64,000 bases of DNA from Geobacter sp. UBA5735. GTDB taxonomy: Bacteria > Desulfobacterota > Desulfuromonadia > Geobacterales > Geobacteraceae. Under the pieces are notes generated by a model. That model was not told the DNA's origin, searched no databases, and worked only from the letters and a program-made list of their open reading frames with translations. The translations under genes were made by a program, and so were the position numbers. Below are positions 52,421 through 61,518 of the stretch, piece by piece. Position 1 is the stretch's first letter, and each line of letters starts with the position of its first letter. The stretch covers positions 52,456 to 116,455 of the forward strand of contig DIFZ01000056.1 in NCBI GenBank assembly GCA_002419385.1, read 5' to 3'.

Positions 52421-52577
52421 TCCGGAAAAATATAAACCCGCTTATGATTCAGAGCGCATCATCTCGGCAACAAAGCCCGCCAGTAGAGTAGTTTTCATCC
52501 GGAAACGAGATTGATTTGTTTGCAGCTTAACAGGTAAAGACTTCCGGACACGGATGCTTGGTGATAAAGTGCACATC

Positions 52578-54752
52578 ATGGCCGAAAACGATACCGCACC
52601 CCAGGAGCGTCTCTCAGGCTCGGTGGAAAGGGTTACCTTCCATAGCGAGGAGACGGGCTTCTGCGTTCTCCGTGTGAAGGTGAGGGGCAGCAAGGACCCG
52701 GTCACCGTCATCGGTTCAGCCGCCTCCATAGCTCCGGGAGAGTTTCTGGAATGCCAGGGGTTCTGGCACAACGACCGAACCCACGGGCTCCAGTTCAAGG
52801 CACGCCAGCTCAGGACCGTGCTGCCGGGCACGAGAGAAGGTATTGAAAAGTATCTCGCGAGCGGAATGGTCAAGGGAATCGGTCCCCATTTCGCCAAAGT
52901 GCTGGTGAAAGCTTTCGGCGAAGATGTGTTTGACGTCATCGAGCATGATCCCCTTCGTCTGCTGGGCCTTCCCGGTATCGGGAAAAAACGGCTGGAACTG
53001 CTTACCGGGGCCTGGGCGGAGCAGAAAGTCATCCGTGAGATCATGGTTTTCCTCCAGTCTCACGGTGTGGGAACCGCGCGAGCTGTCCGCATTTACAAGA
53101 CCTACGGGGATGGAGCGATTCTCAAGGTCACCGAAAACCCCTACCGCCTGGCATTGGACGTCCACGGTATCGGTTTCAGGACAGCGGACATGATTGCTGA
53201 AAGGCTCGGCATCGCGCGCGATTCGCTGATCCGCGCCCGGGCCGGGGTCCGGCATGCGTTGCAGGAGAGAGCGAACGACGGCCATTGCGCCTGGCCGGTC
53301 GACGCATTGACCGATGAGGCCGCAGGTCTCCTGGATATTCCGGTCCCGGTCATAGAGGAGGCGGTCAGAGAGGAACTGGCCGAAGAGAATCTGGTCCAGG
53401 ACAGGATAGACGGCAGGGAGTGCCTGTTCCTTGCGCCGCTGCACCGGGCGGAAAACGGGACAGCGGCGAATGTGGCGCGACTGCAGCGGGGGGCACCCCC
53501 CTGGGGGAATATCGATGCCGCTAAGGCGGTCCCCTGGGTGGAGAAGAAGACCGGCTTGAATCTTTCCCCTTCCCAGAAGAGTGCTGTCGAGCTGGCCCTG
53601 TCCTCCAAGCTGGTTGTCATCACGGGTGGTCCTGGAGTTGGCAAAACGACCCTGGTCAACAGCATTCTCATGATCATCCGCGCCAAAAATGTCAGGGTCA
53701 CTCTGTGCGCCCCCACCGGCAGGGCAGCCAAGAGGCTCTCCGAGTCCACCGGCCTGGAAGCGAAGACCATCCACCGGCTCCTGGAATTCGACCCCCAGAC
53801 CTTCGGCTTCAAACGGGGAAAGGAACTTCCTCTCGAAACCGACCTCGTGGTGATTGATGAGTCGTCCATGGTGGACATCGTCCTTGCAAACCGCATGTTT
53901 GCCGCAATTCCCGATCATGCTGCTCTTATCATTGTCGGAGATGTCGACCAGCTCCCGTCAGTTGGGCCGGGCGCGGTGTTGTCCGACATCATCGGATGCG
54001 GCGCCGTGCCGACGGTCAGGTTGACCGAGATATTCCGTCAGGCTGAAGCATCCCGCATCATCGTCAATGCCCACCGCATCAACCGGGGAGAGCTGCCGCT
54101 GAAAACCGGGGGGACAGCCCTCTCGGATTTTTACTTCATTCCCGCCGAGACGCCGGAGGAGATCCATGACAAGGTCATGCAGGTCGTCACTGAGCGCATT
54201 CCCAACCGCTTCGGCTTCCATCCGGTGAAGGACATCCAGGTGTTGACTCCCATGAACCGGGGAGGGCTCGGCGTCCGCTCCCTCAACGTGGAGCTGCAGC
54301 AGCGACTGAACGCCGCGGCGGAGCCGCGGGTAAGCCGCTTCGGGACCACGTTCTCTCCAGGCGACAAGGTGATCCAGACCGTAAACAATTACAATAAAGA
54401 GGTTTTTAACGGCGATATCGGCAGGATCGAATCCGTCGATTCCGAGGAAGGTCTGTTGCGTGTCGACTACGACGGCAGGACGGTGGAGTACGATTTCGGC
54501 GAGTTGGATGAGGTTTCGCTCGCTTATGCCACCTCCATCCACAAAAGTCAGGGGTCTGAATATCCCGCCGTTGTCATCCCCCTTGCCATGCAGCACTACA
54601 TGCTCCTGGAGAGGAACCTGCTCTACACGGCGGTAACCAGGGGAAAGAAGCTGGTCATCATCATCGGGCAGGTCAAGGCCCTGGCCATGGCCGTGAAGAA
54701 CAGAAGGTCCACCAAGAGAGTTACGAAACTGGCGGAAAGGATGGCCGGTTAG
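52578..54752 (+). CDS. recD2: ATP-dependent RecD2-type 5'-3' DNA helicase
   Basis: This 724-residue superfamily 1B helicase has an N-terminal OB-like and helix-hairpin-helix region (RLLGLPGIGKKRLELL) not found in RecBCD RecD. It then shows Walker A TGGPGVGKTTLVN, DESSMVD, VGDVDQLPSVGPG, and a C-terminal UvrD-like fold with ATSIHKSQGSEYPAVV. RecD2 acts in DNA repair without RecBC. ATG 52578 is preferred because QERLSGSVERVTFHSEETGFCVL matches the family start; ATG 52554 adds eight residues. Its 3' end overlaps the convergent kinase gene by 32 bases. Confidence 0.95.
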   Translation: MAENDTAPQERLSGSVERVTFHSEETGFCVLRVKVRGSKDPVTVIGSAASIAPGEFLECQGFWHNDRTHGLQFKARQLRTVLPGTREGIEKYLASGMVKGIGPHFAKVLVKAFGEDVFDVIEHDPLRLLGLPGIGKKRLELLTGAWAEQKVIREIMVFLQSHGVGTARAVRIYKTYGDGAILKVTENPYRLALDVHGIGFRTADMIAERLGIARDSLIRARAGVRHALQERANDGHCAWPVDALTDEAAGLLDIPVPVIEEAVREELAEENLVQDRIDGRECLFLAPLHRAENGTAANVARLQRGAPPWGNIDAAKAVPWVEKKTGLNLSPSQKSAVELALSSKLVVITGGPGVGKTTLVNSILMIIRAKNVRVTLCAPTGRAAKRLSESTGLEAKTIHRLLEFDPQTFGFKRGKELPLETDLVVIDESSMVDIVLANRMFAAIPDHAALIIVGDVDQLPSVGPGAVLSDIIGCGAVPTVRLTEIFRQAEASRIIVNAHRINRGELPLKTGGTALSDFYFIPAETPEEIHDKVMQVVTERIPNRFGFHPVKDIQVLTPMNRGGLGVRSLNVELQQRLNAAAEPRVSRFGTTFSPGDKVIQTVNNYNKEVFNGDIGRIESVDSEEGLLRVDYDGRTVEYDFGELDEVSLAYATSIHKSQGSEYPAVVIPLAMQHYMLLERNLLYTAVTRGKKLVIIIGQVKALAMAVKNRRSTKRVTKLAERMAG

Positions 54753-57348
54753 CGTGACCGTCCAGGACTTCCCGTATTCTGGTCACGACCCTGTTGGGAA
54801 TAAGGGGTTTCTGCAGAAAAGAAATCCCCGCCGGGTCAAGGCCGTGCCGTGCTATGATCTCCTCGGTATAGCCGGACATGAATATCACCCCTGCCGAGGG
54901 GTATCGTTCCCGGAATGCCCGTGCCAGCTCTTTCCCTCCCGATTCGGGCATGATTACGTCGGTCAGCAGGATGTGAAAATCTGCCGGCGTGGTTTCAATG
55001 AGCTTCACGGCTTCCGCGCACGAGCCCGCCAGAGACACGCTGTACCCAAGTGGTTCGAGCGTGTCAGCGATGAGCTGACGAACCATGGGATCGTCTTCTG
55101 CCACCAGGATGTTTTCCGAGCCGTGCCGGGGAGCCTGGGTTTTTTGCTCGATAATTCTTTCTTCCTCCGGATCACAGACCGGCAGATAGATGGTGAAAAC
55201 GCTGCCCGTGCCGACTTCGCTGTAGACATTGATGTGTCCCGACAACTGCTTGACTATGCCGTAGACCGTGGAGAGGCCCAATCCCGTTCCTTCCCCGGAT
55301 TTTTTTGTCGTGAAAAACGGTTCGAAGATTTTCGCCTGCACTTCCTTGCTCATGCCGATGCCGGTGTCGCTTACGCGCATGGTGACATAGTGGCCCGGTG
55401 CCACGTTGAAATGACTTCGGGCATACTTCTCGTCAAGGTAGACATCGGATGTTGCTATTGTCAGGGTTCCACCCTGGGGCATGGCGTCACGGGCGTTTAC
55501 GGCTAGGTTCATGATTACCTGCTCAAGGTGGCCGGGGTCAGCCTTTACAAAGCGCGTCTGCTCTTCCGTAACCAGCTTCAGAGTCACATCTTCTCCGATG
55601 ATTCGAGCCAGTATTTTAGAGAGATCGTTGACTATCTTCGACAGATTCACCACCTGAAGATGCATGACCTCCCTGCGGCTGAACGCCAGAAGCTGGCGGG
55701 TCAGCTGGGCAGCCTTCAGTCCGGACTCGTGGATGATCTGGACATGGTTTCTTATGGGGTCTTCAGGATGCATCCTGATGATTGCCAGCTCGCTGAAGCC
55801 CAGGATGGCCGTCAGGAGGTTGTTGAAGTCATGGGTGATGCCTGCTGCCATCCGCCCGACGGATTCCATTTTCTGCGACTGCAGCAACTGGAAACGGATG
55901 GTCTCCTTTTCCGCTTCAGCCTTTTTTCTGCTGCTTACATCCTGCACTACATGAACGAATCCGATCTTTGTGCCTTCACCATCGAATCGGGGGAGTGACT
56001 TGATTTCGAAAAAACGTTCGGAGTCGGGGTCCCGGGTTTCACGTTCCTTACCGTTGCCGTTTCCGGCGGAAGTGCCGCCGGTGCCCGAAGCCCCTGATTC
56101 CCGGCATGTGAGGGAGAGTGAGTCGAGCACCTGTGTCGGGAGCAGTCCGGCTGCTTTGTTTGAACGGGTGATTCGACCTTCGCAGTCCATCAGGACTATG
56201 GCGTCATTGATCGTGTCGAAGGACTCCTGCCATTCCTCTTTTGCGCTCTGCAGCTCTCTGCTGGCCTGTTCAAGCCTGAAAAGATGCGCGGTTACCAGCA
56301 TGAAGGTGAGCAGGATGCAGACAAGGACCGGGCTGAACCAGGTATCCATCAGGGTGAACAGGCAGAATGTGCCGGACATCGCACTGACGATGCCGCTGAA
56401 CCATCCGGCCAGCAACCATCTGCTGCCTGCCCGGCAGAAGAAAAAAAGGCCCAGGAGGGAAAGGCAGCTGGAGATACCCCACCTGAAGGCGTCCCGGGAT
56501 TCCGTGATGCCGTTGCCGTTCAGCAGGTTGTTGAGGATGTTGGCATGTGTCTCCACGCCGCTCATCCTGCCGCGCTCCTCGCTGAAAGGCGTTAAATTGC
56601 CGCTTTCGAGGCCTTCTGCCGTCGCTCCGACCAGGATTGTCCTGTCGGCGAAGAAATCGGGAGGGTAGCGTCCGTCCAGAATGTCAATCATGGATAGGTG
56701 GGGGAATGTGCCGGGAGGGCCGCAGTAATTGATGGTAGTCTGATCCATCTGGAGGATCGTGCCGCTGGTCGTGAGCCCGGAAGCATCTCTGTGGCGGAGG
56801 GACGTGCCTGTCATGTTCTCATAGATCGCGGAAGAAAAGGACGGTACTGTGGCGCCGTTTACGGAAATGGTGTGATAGAGCCTTCTGACGACGCCGTCAA
56901 TATCCTGCTCAAGGTGCACATGGCCGGTTAACCTCGGTACGACTGCCGGTGAAGAGTCCAGTGTGCCGTCAAAATGTTTGATATAGGAGGGGAAGACCAC
57001 CACTTTGAGCTTCCCGGCTGCGTTGGCAAGGGAAGCGTCATCTTCTGTAGGTTCAGTCATGACAATGTCGAAACCGACTGCCTCTGCCTTGGACACTTTT
57101 TCCAGAAGTCTGGCGTAAGAGGCACGCTGCAGGGGCCAGCGGCCCAGGCGCATAAGGGTGCGCTCATCGACTGCCGCTATGAGAATGCGCCTGTCGGGCA
57201 CGGCAGGGCCGCGGAGACGGAAGAACAGATCATTGCACCCATAGTCGAATCTGATGAAAAGTCCCATATAGTCAGCTGCGACTATCATCATGATGCCTGA
57301 AACGATGATCAACCCCTGCTTGAGAAGTGTCTTCCCCGGATGATTCAA
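54721..57348 (-). CDS. CHASE2-PAS hybrid sensor histidine kinase with receiver domain
   Basis: This 875-residue protein has an N-terminal membrane helix and a periplasmic CHASE2 domain (about 38-280). Three more helices follow (about 289-357), then a PAS region (about 370-475) with a Gly-rich insertion. A HisKA domain has His506 (MAAGITHDFNNLLTA), an HATPase domain has VMNLAVNARDAMPQGG-type N-box and GTGLGLSTVYGIV, and a C-terminal receiver has LTDVIMPESGG. It probably phosphorylates its own receiver or a partner. It is cotranscribed with the FecR-LysM gene 40 bases upstream, a frequent CHASE2 neighbour. Confidence 0.93.
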   Translation of the reverse strand: MNHPGKTLLKQGLIIVSGIMMIVAADYMGLFIRFDYGCNDLFFRLRGPAVPDRRILIAAVDERTLMRLGRWPLQRASYARLLEKVSKAEAVGFDIVMTEPTEDDASLANAAGKLKVVVFPSYIKHFDGTLDSSPAVVPRLTGHVHLEQDIDGVVRRLYHTISVNGATVPSFSSAIYENMTGTSLRHRDASGLTTSGTILQMDQTTINYCGPPGTFPHLSMIDILDGRYPPDFFADRTILVGATAEGLESGNLTPFSEERGRMSGVETHANILNNLLNGNGITESRDAFRWGISSCLSLLGLFFFCRAGSRWLLAGWFSGIVSAMSGTFCLFTLMDTWFSPVLVCILLTFMLVTAHLFRLEQASRELQSAKEEWQESFDTINDAIVLMDCEGRITRSNKAAGLLPTQVLDSLSLTCRESGASGTGGTSAGNGNGKERETRDPDSERFFEIKSLPRFDGEGTKIGFVHVVQDVSSRKKAEAEKETIRFQLLQSQKMESVGRMAAGITHDFNNLLTAILGFSELAIIRMHPEDPIRNHVQIIHESGLKAAQLTRQLLAFSRREVMHLQVVNLSKIVNDLSKILARIIGEDVTLKLVTEEQTRFVKADPGHLEQVIMNLAVNARDAMPQGGTLTIATSDVYLDEKYARSHFNVAPGHYVTMRVSDTGIGMSKEVQAKIFEPFFTTKKSGEGTGLGLSTVYGIVKQLSGHINVYSEVGTGSVFTIYLPVCDPEEERIIEQKTQAPRHGSENILVAEDDPMVRQLIADTLEPLGYSVSLAGSCAEAVKLIETTPADFHILLTDVIMPESGGKELARAFRERYPSAGVIFMSGYTEEIIARHGLDPAGISFLQKPLIPNRVVTRIREVLDGHANRPSFPPVS

Positions 57349-57388
57349 GATGTCGCTCCTGAACTGAATGGGTAGTGTGCGGGAAAAA

Positions 57389-59041
57389 TCACAGCAGAAG
57401 CAGGAGAATGGCCCCCACTATGCCCAGTGCACCTGCCGCAAAGGGCCACCGTCGCTTGATCTCGAAGGTCTGGGGCGGCGAAAAGTCCCCTTCGCAACCA
57501 TCGGGATCGATGGTGCTGGTGCGGACATAATAGACCCCCGGTTTAGCGGGGGCGGGCATGGTCAGTTCAGGTTTGCCGGGCTTCGTGTCGACCAGCAGGT
57601 CGTTGAATTCCTTGTCCATTGAAACCTGGCAGTGGTAGGTCCTCTTTTCGCCGCCGTTGCTCCAGCGAATGTGGAACAGGCCTTTTTCCCGCTCCGGTTT
57701 GCCGACCTCGGGGGAAGGCGGCGGCGGATCAATGGTGAAGGACACGGGGTCTGACCAGGCTCCGGTGTAGCCGTCAGCCGCCACCGAACGGATGCGGAAG
57801 AAATGAACGCCGAATTTTTCGAACCGCTTGACATGTTCCGTATCGCTTGTCCCTTCAGGGTCTCCCGCGGCATTGCGAAAATCCCGATCAGTGGCTGTCT
57901 GTACCTGGTAGCGCCTGGCGTCCTCTACTTTAAGCCATCTGTATCTCAAGGTTCTTCCCTTGTAACGCGCCCCCTCTGCAGGATTCTGGATGAATGGCGG
58001 CAGTGGATGGACGCGGATGGCTAGTTCCTCCGGAAGCGAGGTTGACCCTTCGATGCCCTGGTCATCGATGCTTGAAACATGGATGAAATATTTTCCGTCT
58101 TCCAGGCTGCCTGTCGTTGCGGGTTCTTTCATGGGATATGCCCTGTCCTGCAGCAGGTCTATCCCGTCCGGGTCTCTGGAAAGCTGGAAACGGTAGGCAA
58201 CCGCGCCCTCTACTCCCTTGAAGGACAGGTGGACCGGCGTCGTATTGAAGGTTGATGAGAGCTGGAGAGGGGATGGGGGAGAGAGGAGCTTGCGGGGGTG
58301 GAGTGGGGCGGTACCCAGGTTGATCCGGATTCCTTCTCCTTCATGGACCGGTACGACCTTCCCCCGGGCCTTGACCTCTATAACGCCTTCAAGCACTTCC
58401 GATGTGGTTTCCTGTTTTATTCCGCTGCTCACCCTGAAATCCGTGCCCCTGGCAACAGCCGTTGCAGAAGGTGTGCGGATCTCGAAACGGTTTACTTTTC
58501 CCGTGGCACGGCGAACCTTTGTCAATATTCTGCCGGAGGCTAGTTTCAGCTTGCGCACAAGGTGGTTCTCCCCCTTGTATTCGGATTTCTGCAGACCAAG
58601 GAGGGTATCCTGTCTCTGGAGTATTGACGTGCCGTCATCGAAAAGGATTTCCACGCCGCTGTCACGTCCGGTCCTGATGGTGCTGCCCTGTGGTACAGGA
58701 TCGTTTTGCCGGAGAATCTGCCATTGGCTCTGGCCGACGGGCAGGTGTCGTACTTCTCCGCTTACATGGGCGGCCTTTCCGTCTGTCGGGATTCCCCTCA
58801 GCAGCCAAACGGGTATCTTCAGCTTCTGGCCGGGCATGATCCGGTCATTGTCCCTCAAGCGGTTAATCCTGCCGATTTCCGCCCATTTCCCGGGGTCCTG
58901 AAGATATCTGCCACAGATGTTGACGAGGGTGTCGCCTCTGGTAACGGCCAGCTCTATGAACTGATCTTTGTCAGCGGCGCCTGCAGGAAGGATGAAAAAA
59001 ACCGTAACGATGCACAGAACCGGCAGCATGGTTTTCATCAT
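57389..59041 (-). CDS. FecR-domain protein with LysM and repeat region, membrane anchored
   Basis: This 550-residue protein has a signal peptide (MMKTMLPVLCIVTVFFILPAG), an N-terminal LysM-like module (FIELAVTRGDTLVNICGRY to KLKIPVWLL), a FecR domain (about 105-220; GSTIRTGRDSGVEILFDDGT, RFEIRTPSATAVARGTDFRV), two or three fibronectin-like beta repeats (YRFQLSRD, YQVQTATDRDF, YHCQVSMDKEF) and a C-terminal hydrophobic tail (FAAGALGIVGAILLLLL). ATG 59041 follows AGGAGAAAC; the longer frame to 59110 enters the promoter. With the CHASE2 kinase it probably forms an envelope-sensing pair. Confidence 0.88.
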   Translation of the reverse strand: MMKTMLPVLCIVTVFFILPAGAADKDQFIELAVTRGDTLVNICGRYLQDPGKWAEIGRINRLRDNDRIMPGQKLKIPVWLLRGIPTDGKAAHVSGEVRHLPVGQSQWQILRQNDPVPQGSTIRTGRDSGVEILFDDGTSILQRQDTLLGLQKSEYKGENHLVRKLKLASGRILTKVRRATGKVNRFEIRTPSATAVARGTDFRVSSGIKQETTSEVLEGVIEVKARGKVVPVHEGEGIRINLGTAPLHPRKLLSPPSPLQLSSTFNTTPVHLSFKGVEGAVAYRFQLSRDPDGIDLLQDRAYPMKEPATTGSLEDGKYFIHVSSIDDQGIEGSTSLPEELAIRVHPLPPFIQNPAEGARYKGRTLRYRWLKVEDARRYQVQTATDRDFRNAAGDPEGTSDTEHVKRFEKFGVHFFRIRSVAADGYTGAWSDPVSFTIDPPPPSPEVGKPEREKGLFHIRWSNGGEKRTYHCQVSMDKEFNDLLVDTKPGKPELTMPAPAKPGVYYVRTSTIDPDGCEGDFSPPQTFEIKRRWPFAAGALGIVGAILLLLL

Positions 59042-59101
59042 GAAGTTTCTCCTGGAAGGATGGCAGGAAAACAATTCGACGTCTCTGTTTAATTTGAAGT
59101 A

Positions 59102-59129
59102 ATTATGCACTTTGCATAATGCATGTCAA
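59102..59129 (-). promoter_or_regulatory. FecR-CHASE2 promoter overlapping a perfect palindrome
   Basis: On the minus strand TTGACA (59129-59124) and CATAAT (59107-59102) have 16-base spacing. The sequence ATTATGCA-CTT-TGCATAAT (59102-59120), a perfect inverted repeat with 8-base arms, covers the -10 box and most of the spacer. A repressor bound there would block RNA polymerase. The transcript would start near 59095, about 54 bases before the ATG. Confidence 0.7.
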
Positions 59130-59298
59130 GATGAATAACCTTTTATGGCAGGGTTTGCTAATGCTTGCCTGTCTTCGTTGTGCTGTTCATTTACGGCCAG
59201 GAAATCTTTCCGGGTCGAAAGACTTTCAGTGCGCTTTCCTGGCACGTTGTGCTAACGTGTAAACTGATGGCCAAAATCACAACAATCAAGGAACAAGA

Positions 59299-60138
59299 AT
59301 GGTTCAACTGCTAATGGCAAAGATTGTGGCATGCTGGGCGGTGGTCTGCCTTTCCCTCGGAGCGCTGGTTCCCGGCATTCTGCATGCTGCTGAAGGAGCA
59401 GGGGGCAACTATGACCAGGTGCGAGAACGTTTGATTGCTGAATTCGGCAGCAGGAACCCCGCTGAGTGGGGCATGTACGTTGATGGCGTGGCAACCATGC
59501 TTGCGACTGACGAGAGCGTCATTGCGCTGACCCTTGACGCGTGCGGCGGGCCGAAAGGAAACGGCTATGATGCGGAACTCATCAGTTTCCTCGAGCAGCA
59601 GAACATCCCTGCCATGCTTTTCGTCAATGCCCGTTGGATCGATGCCAATAGCGCTGCATTTCTCAGGCTGGCCGGAAACCCCTTGTTCACCGTGGCAAAC
59701 CACGGTTTCCGCCATCGTCCCGCGTCGGTGAACGGTCGCGGCATCTACGGGATCAACGGCACAAGAGGACTCGCTGAGCTGGCGGACGAAATCTGGCTGA
59801 ACGCCGAAAAAATCCAGCGTATGACCGGGAAGAGAACCGAGTATTACCGTTCCGGCACGGCTTTTTATGACGAGGTGGCGGTCGAGGTCGCCGGGAGGCT
59901 GGGGCACAGGGTCATCGGATTCAGCGTCATTGGGGATGGGGGTGCCACGTTTACGAAAGAGCAGGTCAAGGCCGCGCTGCTCGCGTCGAAGCCGGGTTCG
60001 ATCGTCATACTCCACATGAACCATCCTGGAAGCGGTACGGCTGAAGGGGTAAAGGCCGCAGTGCCCCTATTGAAGGCCAGGGGGTTCCGTTTCGTGAATT
60101 TGGCGGAGTATCCCCTGGACAGGGCGGGAGGAAGGTAG
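59299..60138 (+). CDS. Polysaccharide deacetylase (NodB-type) family protein, exported
   Basis: This 279-residue protein has a signal peptide (LGALVPGILHAAEG). The NodB region has a modified first motif TLDACGG (Asp80; classical TFDDG), then ANHGFRHRP with His135 and His139 as probable metal ligands. A conserved YRSGTAFYDE (Arg) and a late IVILHMNHPG (His) follow. Such enzymes remove acetyl groups from peptidoglycan or surface glycans; substrate unknown. It lies divergently from the FecR operon. Confidence 0.86.
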   Translation: MVQLLMAKIVACWAVVCLSLGALVPGILHAAEGAGGNYDQVRERLIAEFGSRNPAEWGMYVDGVATMLATDESVIALTLDACGGPKGNGYDAELISFLEQQNIPAMLFVNARWIDANSAAFLRLAGNPLFTVANHGFRHRPASVNGRGIYGINGTRGLAELADEIWLNAEKIQRMTGKRTEYYRSGTAFYDEVAVEVAGRLGHRVIGFSVIGDGGATFTKEQVKAALLASKPGSIVILHMNHPGSGTAEGVKAAVPLLKARGFRFVNLAEYPLDRAGGR

Positions 60139-60180
60139 CATCTCAGTGACCGGAAGGAGGGCGTTTTTTCTTTCTGAATG

Positions 60181-61113
60181 TCACTTCTTTTTGATTTCTT
60201 CGAGAATGGCGAGCCTTTTCAGCAGGCCGCCCCGATTCAGTTTTTCCCGGTAATCGTTGCGGTGGTTTTCCAGCAGGTGCCCCAGATAGGCAAGGTTGCT
60301 TTCGATGGCATCTGCGTACATGTCGTAGCCGATTTCCCATCTTTTCCGGAAATGGTGTGCCAGGAAGCTTTGCACGCCTCCCAATTCGTTTTCCAGCCTG
60401 CTCCTGGCGCGGCGGTAGAACTCCATGGTGTTTTCAAGCAGGTCGAGTTCGGTTTCAAAGCCGAATACCTGGGCTTCGTTGAGTTCCTGGAAGAGGAACA
60501 GGAGTTTTTCAAGATAGTTCCGGTCACTGATCTGGCCGATGATGCATGCTGTCGCCACCATTTTGGCAATGGTTTCGGTTTCGGGCGAGTCGAACGACAC
60601 TTCGCTGATGTCTTCGTTCATGTCCGTACAGATGATGAACTCCCTGCAGAGTTTGAGGTCACCATCATCATAGCCGTTTGCAGCGAAATAGAACTCCAGG
60701 AACTCGAGGCTTCTCTCAGCCCTGACCAGTGTATACTTTGCGCCGGTGCCGGTAACATCGTCTTCGCGCTGCAAATAGCCGGTCTCGTGGAGCATTATGC
60801 TGATGAGGGCGAGGGTTATGTGTTTTTCCCGGAAAGACAGGCCGCTGGCGAAGGCTCCATGGACAAGGCTTGCGAACACCAGCAGGGCGTCGGTCACGTG
60901 TTTGAGGTCATGGTATGGCGTGTTGCACTGCCGGTAGCCCGGGAAGTTGCCGCCATACAGGTTGACGACATCCTTGAATACCCTGGAGAGCCACGTGAAA
61001 TCATAGTCCAGATAGACCAGGGAAATCAGGTATTGGACTTCCTCATAGACGCTCTGGGGGAAATCCGTCTTGATGAGGTCAGTGATGAATATCCTGTTAC
61101 GGATCGGGTCCAT
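60181..61113 (-). CDS. HD/PDE-like metal-dependent phosphohydrolase domain protein
   Basis: This is a 310-residue protein without signal peptide or membrane helices. TPYHDLKHVTDALLV (67-73 YHDLKHV) followed by LISIMLHETGYL (His109, Glu110) resembles the metal-binding pattern of class I cyclic-nucleotide phosphodiesterases (YHNxxHA and HDxxH), with Glu in place of the usual Asp. ICTDMNED (about 155-165) may supply another acidic ligand. The C-terminal half is a charged helical region. Substrate unknown; catalytic competence is uncertain. No neighbour on the same strand. Confidence 0.65.
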   Translation of the reverse strand: MDPIRNRIFITDLIKTDFPQSVYEEVQYLISLVYLDYDFTWLSRVFKDVVNLYGGNFPGYRQCNTPYHDLKHVTDALLVFASLVHGAFASGLSFREKHITLALISIMLHETGYLQREDDVTGTGAKYTLVRAERSLEFLEFYFAANGYDDGDLKLCREFIICTDMNEDISEVSFDSPETETIAKMVATACIIGQISDRNYLEKLLFLFQELNEAQVFGFETELDLLENTMEFYRRARSRLENELGGVQSFLAHHFRKRWEIGYDMYADAIESNLAYLGHLLENHRNDYREKLNRGGLLKRLAILEEIKKK

Positions 61114-61518
61114 GGCTCTTCATCCTTTTCGATAAAAACAGATATAATTCGTGCACTATTCTTTGTGTATTGGGATTTGATAGTGGAATACACATATCAA
61201 CACCAGCCGAAAAGTCAATAAAAAAGTCGCGACTGATCGTCCGCTTCGCCCCACTGCCGTCACTCTGTGGCGCCATCTCATGAAGACAGGAGGTCTGCAC
61301 GTGGGGCTGGTGGAGGAAGGCAGGAAGCCCGGGTGGCTGACCGCTTTGTTCACAAGTCGTTGACTTTGTTTTATTTTGCTGATAAATTTCAGTTTTGTCG
61401 TGCAGGTTCCGAAAATCATATATGCAGTGAAAATGCACCATGTTCGGAAGAGTTTTATGAAGCTTCCAGCTTACGGCAGATGGAACATGTTTCCTTCCAT
61501 CAGACAAGAGGGTGAGAT
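61114..61518. other. 405-base intergenic region
   Basis: This region separates the divergent HD/PDE-like and TPR genes. The part near 61140-61210 is AT-rich, consistent with promoters. The only clear element is the plus-strand promoter at 61360-61388. I found no tRNA, riboswitch motif or convincing small ORF; frames in both strands lack ribosome-binding sites and family resemblance. Confidence 0.6.
61360..61388 (+). promoter_or_regulatory. Putative sigma70 promoter for the TPR gene
   Basis: TTGACT (61360-61365) and TAAATT (61383-61388) with 17-base spacing, in locally AT-rich DNA. The predicted leader is about 125 bases. Confidence 0.5.

Noticed and set aside
52716..53918. Minus-strand frame of 400 codons over recD2
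   Set aside because: Shadow of the helicase gene; the plus strand carries intact helicase motifs.
59230..59250. Sigma54 promoter (TGGCAC followed by GCT) before the deacetylase
   Set aside because: GG and GC are 8 bases apart rather than the required 10, so the match is not credible.
61114..61518. Riboswitch (c-di-GMP or cGAMP GEMM type) in the leader of the TPR gene
   Set aside because: Geobacter often uses such elements, so I looked for the conserved core, but the required GNRA-loop and receptor pattern is not present.
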